From Deltaproteobacteria bacterium RBG_13_61_14 (GTDB lineage Bacteria > RBG-13-61-14): 21,223 bases of DNA. The position numbers and the translations under genes were made by a program. A model generated the notes under the pieces. That model did not search any database and was not told the DNA's origin. It saw nothing but the letters and a program-made list of their open reading frames with translations. Position 1 is the stretch's first letter, and each line of letters opens with the position of its first letter. Shown piece by piece: positions 14,405 to 20,060 of this stretch. The stretch spans positions 1-21,223 of the forward strand of contig MGQK01000080.1 of NCBI GenBank assembly GCA_001797815.1, in the 5' to 3' direction.

Positions 14405-15771
14405 AACACGCGCCGGAGCTTCATCGCAAACCGGGACCATCCGCCCGGACCGAACACCAGCCGGAGCAGCAGTCCCAGGTGATCCGGCCGCAGGTAAAAC
14501 GTGATATACGCCCAGAGTTTCTGCCGCGAAAGCCAGCCCTGGCTCAAGCCTGAGCCTTCAGTAAAGGCGTAGCGCCGGTAATAATCCATGTCCTCCTCCG
14601 CCACCGCCACCTGCGTCTGAAACTTCTCAAACAAGTAAGTGCCGGGCAGCGGCGTGGTCAGGTTGAACGTCGCATCGTGGATCGGAAGCCGGCGCGCCCA
14701 TCGCACCGTCTCCCGGATATCCTCCCGGGTCTCGCCCGGCGCGCCCAGCATGAAATAACCCTGGACCGAGAGCCCCATGGCCCGGGCATCAGCGGTGACC
14801 TCCTCCACCTGCTCCCGCGTGATCTTTTTGCGGAAGACCTCTTGACGGATCGTGTCCGAATAGGTTTCGATACCCACGCGAATATTGCGCAAGCCCGCGT
14901 CGAACATCTCCGCCAACAGCTCGCGCCGGGCCAGGTCTGCTCGCACGTTGCAACCCCAAATTATACCGAGCTTTCGGGAGCGAAGTTCCCGGCAAAACGC
15001 CTGGACCCAGGCCCGGTCAGCGATGAAGGTGTCGTCGGCGAACAGGAAAGCGTCCAGCCGAAAACGGCCTTGTAATTCCTGGAGCTCGTCCGCCACGTGT
15101 CCAGGCGAGCGCTGGCGCAATCCCCGACCGAACAGCCGCTCCAGGGTGGGCTGGCAATAGGTGCACTGGAAGGGACAGCCGCGGGTCGCCAGCACCGAGG
15201 TCCCTCGCAAGCCGGGTCGCACCGTGTCCAATTGAAACCAGCCCTGGAGATACGGCTCCAGGTCGAGGAGGTCAAACGCCGGGAAGGGAAGCTGGTCGAG
15301 ATCCTGGAGCCAAGGCCGCGGCGGGTTCTTCCGGATCTCGCCGCCTTCCCGATACCACACCCCGGGCACCCCGGCAAAGCCCTCGCGCTCCACCACCTCC
15401 ACCAGCGTGTCCTCGCCTTCGCCCAGGCCGACCGCGTCCACCGCCGGGTTCTCCAGCACGCGCTCCGCCAGGGTGGTCGGGTGAGGACCGCCCAGGATCA
15501 CCTTTGTTTCCGGCCGGACCTGTTTGCAGAGATCGGCCGCGGCATTAGCATCCCGGGCCATGGTGACCATGGCCGAGATCCCGACCAGGTCGTATTTCTC
15601 CGCCATTAGCTCCTGCCGGAGATGAGCAAAAGCGTCGCGGTCAAAGGTGGTATCGAGAATCTTCGGGACCAAGCCGGTCCGCTCACGCAGGCGCGCGGCC
15701 AGGTAAAGGATGCCCAGGGGAGGATCGCCCGAGGGATAATGGCGGCGGGGGAAAACCAGAGCCACTTTCAT
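14401..15771 (-). CDS. B12-binding-domain radical SAM protein
   Basis: A 456-aa protein with an N-terminal Rossmann-like cobalamin-binding domain (about 1-140; VALVFPRRHYPSGDPPLGI, ILGGPHPTT, GLGEGEDT) and a radical SAM barrel from about residue 190 carrying the [4Fe-4S] cysteines C199, C203 and C206 in RGCPFQCTYC. This class covers methyl transfer to unreactive carbon and other rearrangements, often on lipids, antibiotics or sugars. The N-terminal DxHxxG motif of typical B12 binding is not seen, so a cobalamin-independent relative is possible. The start at 15771 makes an ATGA overlap with the glycosyltransferase stop, and it is preferred over the ATG at 15780. It is coupled at both ends to its neighbours. 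The substrate is not predictable. Confidence 0.85.
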   Translation of the reverse strand: MKVALVFPRRHYPSGDPPLGILYLAARLRERTGLVPKILDTTFDRDAFAHLRQELMAEKYDLVGISAMVTMARDANAAADLCKQVRPETKVILGGPHPTTLAERVLENPAVDAVGLGEGEDTLVEVVEREGFAGVPGVWYREGGEIRKNPPRPWLQDLDQLPFPAFDLLDLEPYLQGWFQLDTVRPGLRGTSVLATRGCPFQCTYCQPTLERLFGRGLRQRSPGHVADELQELQGRFRLDAFLFADDTFIADRAWVQAFCRELRSRKLGIIWGCNVRADLARRELLAEMFDAGLRNIRVGIETYSDTIRQEVFRKKITREQVEEVTADARAMGLSVQGYFMLGAPGETREDIRETVRWARRLPIHDATFNLTTPLPGTYLFEKFQTQVAVAEEDMDYYRRYAFTEGSGLSQGWLSRQKLWAYITFYLRPDHLGLLLRLVFGPGGWSRFAMKLRRVL

Positions 15772-16490
15772 GGCCGGCATCCTCCCCGCCAGAGGTTCCA
15801 GCGGATGCGCAGGAGTTCCCGGGCCACTTGGGGCAGGTGCCGGACCAGGCTCACCTTGCTCCCGGCCATGTTCTCCCAGCTCACCGGGAGTTCGGCCACC
15901 TGGAAGCCAAGCGCCTGCGCCAGCACCAGGAGCTCCACGTCAAAGCAAAAGCCGGGTATGGTCAGGCGCTGGAACAACTCCCGTGCAGCCGGACCGCGCA
16001 GGAGCTTGAACCCGCATTGGGTATCCACCACCCCCACGGGGACGAGCATGCGCACAAAAAATCCAAATAAAACTCCCGCCAGCTGGCGCAGCCAGGGCTG
16101 ATGGCGGATCAGCCTCGATCCTGGAAGCTGGCGCGAGCCGATGGCCAGATCGAAGCCGTCGGCCAGCGCGGCCAGGAAGCGGGGAAGCTCGGAGAGGGGG
16201 GTGGAGAGATCGGCGTCGCTGATCAATACCTCATCCCCCTGGGAAGCCAGCACCCCGGCCTTCACCGCGGCGCCTTTTCCCAGGTTGCGCGGCAGGCGGA
16301 GCAGGCGGAGGTCGGGCCGACTGGCAGCCATCGCCTGCACCTTCTCGGCGGTCGTGTCGGTGCTGCCGTCATCCACCACGATGATCTCGGCCGGCTGGGA
16401 AACTTCCGCCAGATAACTGAGAATTTGCGCCAGGCTCTGCTCAATGCGAGCCGCCTCGTTGTAAGCGGGAATGACCAGGCTGAGCTTCAT
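15768..16490 (-). CDS. GT2 polyprenyl (dolichyl)-phosphate glycosyltransferase
   Basis: A 240-aa family 2 glycosyltransferase resembling ALG5 (dolichyl-phosphate glucosyltransferase) and DPM1. It shows LVIPAYNEA (5-13), VVDDGSTD (38-45), the metal-binding DAD of SDADLSTP (91-98) and the subfamily mark DTQCGFK (156-162). It transfers a sugar from a nucleotide donor to polyprenyl phosphate on the cytoplasmic face, making the donor that a GT-C enzyme like the one at the end of this operon uses. It lacks the C-terminal TMs of some relatives. The ATG at 16490 was chosen because GT2 homology begins at once (MKLSLVIPAYNEA). It lies only 12 bases behind the -10 box, so its mRNA would be almost leaderless. 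It is the first gene of the operon. Confidence 0.85.
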   Translation of the reverse strand: MKLSLVIPAYNEAARIEQSLAQILSYLAEVSQPAEIIVVDDGSTDTTAEKVQAMAASRPDLRLLRLPRNLGKGAAVKAGVLASQGDEVLISDADLSTPLSELPRFLAALADGFDLAIGSRQLPGSRLIRHQPWLRQLAGVLFGFFVRMLVPVGVVDTQCGFKLLRGPAARELFQRLTIPGFCFDVELLVLAQALGFQVAELPVSWENMAGSKVSLVRHLPQVARELLRIRWNLWRGGCRP

Positions 16491-16502
16491 GAAACTTTTA
16501 TC

Positions 16503-16531
16503 ATTATACTGGTAAATTTCCTGCTTGACAA
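16503..16531 (-). promoter_or_regulatory. Sigma70 promoter of the glycosyltransferase operon
   Basis: On the minus strand, TTGTCA (16531-16526) and TATAAT (16508-16503) are separated by 17 bases. Transcription should start around 16496, about six bases before the ATG, predicting a leaderless or near-leaderless mRNA. The -35 box overlaps that of the divergent plus-strand promoter. Confidence 0.75.
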
Positions 16532-16553
16532 AAAGCGAGGATCCGGGCATAAT
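16525..16553 (+). promoter_or_regulatory. Sigma70 promoter of the aroF leader RNA
   Basis: TTGACA at 16525-16530 and CATAAT at 16548-16553 are separated by 17 bases. The -35 box shares five bases with the minus-strand promoter for the glycosyltransferase operon, so polymerase can occupy only one at a time. An 11-base string TGCTTGACAAA is repeated at 16522-16532 and 16561-16571, 39 bases apart, and may be an operator. Confidence 0.65.
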
Positions 16554-16722
16554 AATGACATGCTTGACAAAGCCGTCATTCTTTGTGCCAAGAGATTTAG
16601 CGTCCGGGGCTGGTGCGGCTACCCCTTTATCTTTACCGGGGTCCGCTGACGGCGTTGGGGAGAGCGTGAGTCGGCGGCGGACCTGGAACCAACCCGCCGG
16701 CGGCTTGAGCTTGAAGGAGATC

Positions 16723-16753
16723 AGGCCATAGGCAATTAAGTCTATGGCTTTTT
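16723..16753 (+). terminator. First terminator-like hairpin in the aroF leader
   Basis: AGGCCATAG and CTATGGCTT pair (nine base pairs, one G-U) around a ten-base loop and run straight into TTTTT. The large loop and AT-rich stem make it weaker than the hairpin that follows. It may be a pause site or part of a regulatory fold. Confidence 0.45.
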
Positions 16754-16765
16754 GATGAGGCAATG

Positions 16766-16793
16766 AACCGGCGGCGTTCCCGCCGGTTTTTTT
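16766..16793 (+). terminator. Intrinsic terminator in the aroF leader
   Basis: AACCGGCGG (16766-16774) pairs perfectly with CCGCCGGTT (16780-16788) around the loop CGTTC, and a seven-base T run extends from 16787 to 16793. It is a textbook intrinsic terminator placed before, not after, a gene. Confidence 0.8.
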
Positions 16794-16824
16794 ATGGCGG
16801 CGCCGCGATGAAAAATTTTTAAAG

Positions 16825-16843
16825 CACAGGTTTCAAACCTGTG
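16825..16843. repeat. 19-base palindromic repeat, copy 1
   Basis: CACAGGTTTCAAACCTGTG is a perfect palindrome with one central base, 17 bases before the aroF start. Seventeen of 19 bases match the copy at 19787-19805, so it looks like a dispersed short palindromic element. In RNA it would form a nine-base-pair hairpin near the aroF ribosome binding site. Confidence 0.6.
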
Positions 16844-16859
16844 GCACGGAGGGAAGGCC

Positions 16860-17897
16860 ATGATTATCGTGATGAAGACCAGCACGACCAAAAAAGAATT
16901 GGCCCAGGTGGTGGCCAAGGTAGAGGATTTGGGCTACAAGCCCCATGTCCTTTACGGGGTGGAACGCAAGGTGGTGGCTTGTATCGGCGACGAGCGGGGC
17001 AAGGCCCGGCTGCAGGCGCTCGAGATCCTGCCCGGGGTGGAGAGCGTCATGCCCATCCTCAAGCCCTACAAGCTGGCCAGCCACAAGATGGCGCAGGACA
17101 AGACCGTGATCAAGGTCCGGGCCAATGGCCGGAAAAGCGAGGTGGCGATCGGCTCCAAGCAGTTTGTCTTGATCGCCGGTCCCTGCTCGGTGGAGAGCGA
17201 AGCGCAGATTTTGGCCACCGCCCGGGCAGTGAAGAAAGCGGGGGCGCAGATCCTGCGCGGAGGGGCCTACAAGCCGCGGACCTCCCCTTACGCCTTCCAG
17301 GGGATGGAAGAAGAGGGTCTGAAACTCCTGGCCAAGGCGCGCAAGCTCACCGGCCTGCCCGTGGTCACCGAGGTCATGAACCCGTCCGATGTCGCCCTGG
17401 TCGCCAAATACGCGGACATTCTCCAGATCGGCGCCCGCAACATCCAGAACTTCGCTCTGCTCAAGGCGGCGGGCAAACTCAAAAAGCCGATCCTGCTTAA
17501 ACGGGGAATGATGACCACCATCGAGGAATTCCTGATGAGCGCGGAATACATCCTCAAGGAAGGCAACCCCGACGTCATCCTCTGCGAGCGCGGCATCCGC
17601 ACCTTTGAGACCGCCACCCGCAATACCCTCGACCTTTCCGCGGTCCCGGTGCTGAAAAAAGAGACCCACCTGCCGGTGATCGTGGACCCCAGCCACGCCA
17701 CCGGCCATTGGGAGCTGGTGGAGCCGATGAGCCGGGCCGCGGTGGCCGCGGGCGCGGACGGGCTGATGATCGAGGTGCATCCGGATCCCTCGCAGGCCTG
17801 GTCCGATGGCGCGCAGTCGCTCAAGCCCGAGACCTTCGCCGGCCTGGTCAAGGGACTCAAGCCCTTTGTCAAGGCCATGAAGCGGACGCTGGCCTGA
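16860..17897 (+). CDS. aroF: 3-deoxy-7-phosphoheptulonate (DAHP) synthase with N-terminal regulatory domain
   Basis: Condenses phosphoenolpyruvate with erythrose 4-phosphate, the first step of the shikimate pathway, in the cytoplasm. The 345 residues match the Thermotoga-type class I-beta enzyme: an N-terminal ferredoxin-like (ACT-type) regulatory domain at about 1-70, which binds aromatic amino acids in relatives, then the TIM barrel. Metal ligands are visible as C109 (AGPCS), H279 (DPSHA), E305 (IEVH) and D316 (SDGAQS), and the substrate loop as [12 protein letters not shown] at 133-144. GGAGGG lies eight bases before the ATG. No promoter is seen after the upstream terminator, so expression probably depends on read-through of the leader. 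The ASCH gene follows after 23 bases. The assignment is secure. Confidence 0.96.
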   Translation: MIIVMKTSTTKKELAQVVAKVEDLGYKPHVLYGVERKVVACIGDERGKARLQALEILPGVESVMPILKPYKLASHKMAQDKTVIKVRANGRKSEVAIGSKQFVLIAGPCSVESEAQILATARAVKKAGAQILRGGAYKPRTSPYAFQGMEEEGLKLLAKARKLTGLPVVTEVMNPSDVALVAKYADILQIGARNIQNFALLKAAGKLKKPILLKRGMMTTIEEFLMSAEYILKEGNPDVILCERGIRTFETATRNTLDLSAVPVLKKETHLPVIVDPSHATGHWELVEPMSRAAVAAGADGLMIEVHPDPSQAWSDGAQSLKPETFAGLVKGLKPFVKAMKRTLA

Positions 17898-17920
17898 CGG
17901 GTGCTTCAGGAGGAGAGGGA

Positions 17921-18262
17921 ATGCTCTTTCACCCTAAATACGTGCCGATGATCGTTGCAGGATCGAAAAAGGTCACGCGCCGGGTTTGGAAGCGAAATCT
18001 CGTCAAAGCGGGAGGGATCTACCAATGCAAGACCAGGATGTTCGATTCCAGATGGTTCGCTAAAATTAGAGTTACCCGTGTTTGGATGCAGAAGCTGGGG
18101 GAGATAACTGAGACCGAAGCAATTGCCGACGGCCATTCGAGCCTTGATGAATTCAAAGAGAGTTGGATGAAGTTTTACGGAAAATGGAACCCTGAGCAGG
18201 AAATGACGGTGATTGATTTCGAGGTCGTAGAAGTTAGTTCTGAGTGGCAATCGTCTTTATAA
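17921..18262 (+). CDS. ASCH-domain protein
   Basis: A 113-aa protein fitting the ASCH fold (PUA-like RNA-binding beta barrel): it opens with FHPKYVPMIVAGSKKVTRRV, where the G-K-K/T-R-R segment is the conserved nucleic-acid or ligand-binding signature, and continues with GIYQCKTRMF, AKIRVTRVW and a helix before FEVVEV. Some family members are RNA-binding regulators or amidohydrolases; this one cannot be placed further. AGGAGGAGAGGG gives a strong ribosome binding site for the ATG at 17921, and a longer frame reaching back into aroF is not needed. It may be co-transcribed with aroF, but it is noticeably more AT-rich, pointing to a separate, possibly phage-related, origin near the phage cassette. 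No clear terminator follows. Confidence 0.75.
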   Translation: MLFHPKYVPMIVAGSKKVTRRVWKRNLVKAGGIYQCKTRMFDSRWFAKIRVTRVWMQKLGEITETEAIADGHSSLDEFKESWMKFYGKWNPEQEMTVIDFEVVEVSSEWQSSL

Positions 18263-18359
18263 GCTATCCGGTGTTTCGTTTAGAAGGTCTCGGGTAAAAC
18301 CGGGTTGCCTATTTTCCAATTCTGTATGAGCACTCCTTGAGCTTTTATCCTTATTTAAC

Positions 18360-19025
18360 TTACCACCTGAACGCCAGGCCCGCGGCCAGGTTGCCGCGCA
18401 AGGAATGATCGAAACGGTCGAACTCCAGGCGCGAGCCGAGGGAGAGCCGCGCCTGCCACTTGCGGCCGGACAGCACCAGCGGCGAAAAATCGAACCCGAC
18501 CTCGTAACCGGTAAGCGTCACTCCGGCCCGAATTTCTTTTTCGGTGCGCCACCGCTTCGCGCCGCCGAATTTCGGGGCGCGGGTGACCGCACCCGCGCTA
18601 TCCTCTGGCGCGCCTCGCAACGGCAAGTTCTCTTCCCAAAACTTCGGCGTCAGGGTCAGCTCGCCCGGCTCGCGGTCAAGCACGTCGCGGTCTCGGAAGA
18701 TCCACCAGCCCCGTTTCTCATCCCGGACCTCGATCTCCAGGCTGGCCTGGGCAAAGCATTGCCGGCAGTCCGGAGTGGGCGGAGACATTTTCCGGCCGCT
18801 CGTTTTTTCGCGCAGGGTCACGATCTCTTTCCGCTTGGAGTTGAGGTCGGTCTCGGCCAGGGCCAGGTGCTTTTGCACCCGGTCCAACTCCGATTGGATA
18901 CGCGCACGTTCCTGCTCCTCGGCTTGATGATGGCGTTTTGCCAAACACCCGCGCAGGCCAAAGCCGGCGGCCAGCGCGGCCAGGATTAGAGCCAGCCAGA
19001 GCCAAAGCTTAACTCTTCCGATCAA
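18360..19025 (-). CDS. Membrane-anchored coiled-coil protein, spanin-like, end of lysis cassette
   Basis: A 221-aa protein not recognised as a named family. It has an N-terminal transmembrane segment (about 6-26), a charged coiled coil (about 33-75), a CRQC pair (87-90), a middle region with RGWWIFRDRD, and a C-terminal third of alternating amphipathic strands ending in LAAGLAFRW. TM plus periplasmic coiled coil is the layout of phage inner-membrane spanins (Rz-like), which disrupt the outer membrane at lysis; the strand-rich tail is unusual for them. The start is a TTG at 19025, because the frame has no ATG or GTG nearby; it overlaps the holin gene by 17 bases. The role as last lysis gene is inferred from context. 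Confidence 0.6.
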   Translation of the reverse strand: MIGRVKLWLWLALILAALAAGFGLRGCLAKRHHQAEEQERARIQSELDRVQKHLALAETDLNSKRKEIVTLREKTSGRKMSPPTPDCRQCFAQASLEIEVRDEKRGWWIFRDRDVLDREPGELTLTPKFWEENLPLRGAPEDSAGAVTRAPKFGGAKRWRTEKEIRAGVTLTGYEVGFDFSPLVLSGRKWQARLSLGSRLEFDRFDHSLRGNLAAGLAFRW

Positions 19026-19236
19026 GTTTTTTGCCCCAGGAATAAATCATGGCGGCCATGGAAGTCAGCCCGGCCAAGAGCCCGGTGATGCTCGCCGCCA
19101 CTTCGGCGAACAAGTCATCCGGGAGCAGCGCCACCCGCGCGCTCACGGCCAAGGAGAAGGCAAAAGCGAGCGCCATGAAAAGCGAAAACCAAAAGGCGGT
19201 CTTGGAGAACCTTCCGTTTTTCTCAAACAGCCGCAT
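19009..19236 (-). CDS. Two-TM holin candidate
   Basis: A 75-aa protein with a charged N-terminus (MRLFEKNGRFSK), two transmembrane helices (about 13-33 and 44-66) and a basic tail (KKLDRKS), the pattern of class II phage holins that open the inner membrane for the endolysin. GAGGAG lies seven bases before the ATG at 19236, and the gene overlaps the amidase stop by 14 bases, so this start is preferred over the frame opening at 19323. The position between the endolysin and a spanin-like gene supports the assignment. No sequence-specific holin family is recognised. Confidence 0.65.
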   Translation of the reverse strand: MRLFEKNGRFSKTAFWFSLFMALAFAFSLAVSARVALLPDDLFAEVAASITGLLAGLTSMAAMIYSWGKKLDRKS

Positions 19237-19822
19237 GGAGAAACTCCTCGAGGCCCTGCCGCACAGCCTGGGCCAAAAGGTTTTGAGCTTCAGGAGTCTG
19301 GAGCCAAGCGCGCGACTCGGCATGGCTCAGGAATTCGCACTCGACCAGGCAAGCCGGCATCGCCGTCCGCTTCAAGACCAGGAATGACGAGGGGATGATC
19401 CCTCGGTCCCTACGGCCGGGCAGGGCCCGGACCAGGGCGCCGTGCAGGCAGCGCGCCAGGATCTCTCCGCCCTCGGCCCCGGGCGCGTGATGCACGGAAA
19501 AGCCCGAGACCTCCGGCCGCGGCGACGCGTCGCAGTGGATGCTGACGAAGAGGTCGGCGCCCAGCTCGTTGGCCATTTCCGCCCGGTGCGTCAGGGCCAC
19601 GAAGCGGTCTTCCTCGCGCGTCAGATAGAGCGCCATCGGTTTGAAACCGGCGGCCCATATAGATTTCAGCCGTAAGGCAATGGCCAGGTTGAGGTCCGCC
19701 TCCCGCACTCCGTCATAAACCGCGCCGGGGTCATGGCCGCCGTGGCCCGGATCAATCAGTGCCACGGGCAGTGCCGCCGGTTGTGCCACAGGTTTTAAAC
19801 CCGTGGCCCGATCATTCGGCAT
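19223..19822 (-). CDS. N-acetylmuramoyl-L-alanine amidase (Amidase_3), endolysin
   Basis: A 199-aa zinc amidase cleaving the amide between MurNAc and L-alanine in peptidoglycan. Zinc ligands are H27 (IDPGHGG), E41 (VREADLN) and H96 (VSIHCDA); the catalytic Glu is E161 in CLVECEFLSH. It has no signal peptide and no cell-wall-binding domain, consistent with an endolysin released through a holin. The ATG at 19822 overlaps the upstream 73-aa gene by 11 bases and has GGGG upstream. Residues 6-13 (ATGLKPVA) are encoded by a dispersed palindromic repeat, so the first 18 residues may be a dispensable extension. Host AmiC-like amidases share the fold, but the neighbours favour a phage origin. Confidence 0.88.
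   Translation of the reverse strand: MPNDRATGLKPVAQPAALPVALIDPGHGGHDPGAVYDGVREADLNLAIALRLKSIWAAGFKPMALYLTREEDRFVALTHRAEMANELGADLFVSIHCDASPRPEVSGFSVHHAPGAEGGEILARCLHGALVRALPGRRDRGIIPSSFLVLKRTAMPACLVECEFLSHAESRAWLQTPEAQNLLAQAVRQGLEEFLHAAV
19785..19807. repeat. Palindromic repeat, copy 2, inside the amidase coding region
   Basis: The core at 19787-19805 (CACAGGTTTTAAACCCGTG) differs from copy 1 at two of 19 bases. With its flanks it forms a 23-base imperfect palindrome from GCC to GGC and encodes amidase codons 6-13. Confidence 0.6.
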
Positions 19823-20033
19823 CGCTTTCCCCGTTCATGTGGCGCAGGGTGCGTACCACCCAGCGCAGGTCTTCGCGGATCTCATCCAGCTTTTTGTCCA
19901 GCGCCTTGTGCCGTTCCGAGCAAAGCTCCCGGGGCATGGCGGCTTCGATCCCTTTCAGGACATCGCGCCAGACGTAGGCGATCAAGCCGGTGAAGACGCC
20001 CATGATGACCCCGCCGGTAATAATGGCCTCCAT
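19812..20033 (-). CDS. XhlA-like small phage membrane protein
   Basis: A 73-aa protein with an N-terminal transmembrane segment (IITGGVIMGVFTGLIAYVW) followed by a charged helix with heptads (HKALDKKLDEIREDLRWVVR). This TM-plus-amphipathic-helix design is seen in XhlA-type proteins and other small phage membrane proteins encoded next to endolysins, though XhlA itself usually has the TM at the C-terminus. The start is supported by GGAGG five bases before the ATG. It overlaps the amidase start by 11 bases and lies 27 bases behind the beta-helix gene. It may help the holin or act as a second holin. Confidence 0.6.
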   Translation of the reverse strand: MEAIITGGVIMGVFTGLIAYVWRDVLKGIEAAMPRELCSERHKALDKKLDEIREDLRWVVRTLRHMNGESDAE

Positions 20034-20060
20034 TTTTTCCTCCGCCGAGGCCTTTCCTCG

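Larger units (their letters stand above)
16559..16793 (+). ncRNA. Candidate structured leader RNA / attenuator upstream of aroF
   Basis: A predicted transcript of about 235 bases from the promoter at 16525 to the terminator ending at 16793. It contains paired segments ACAAAG/CTTTGT near its 5' end, GGTCCGC (16640-16646) with GCGGACC (16677-16683), and two terminator-type hairpins. The leader segment CCGCCGG at 16694-16700 is complementary to CCGGCGG at 16768-16774, the 5' arm of the last terminator, so antiterminator and terminator forms would exclude each other. aroF follows 66 bases after the terminator with no promoter of its own visible. It resembles no riboswitch class I can name. It could also be a free small RNA. 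Confidence 0.5.

Noticed and set aside
16564-16569. Second TTGACA as another promoter
   Set aside because: No acceptable -10 box lies 16-18 bases downstream; it is better seen as half of a direct repeat.
16640-16710. T-box riboswitch or 6S RNA before aroF
   Set aside because: The GGACCTGGAACC stretch is only loosely like the T-box core; the conserved AGGGTGGNACCGCG is absent, and no long closing stem of the 6S type is seen.
16833-17780. Long minus-strand frame opposite aroF
   Set aside because: aroF has all its catalytic residues; the opposite frame is a compositional shadow.
19637-19649. CGGTTTGAAACCG palindrome as a third repeat copy
   Set aside because: It lacks the outer arms and encodes a normal part of the amidase fold.
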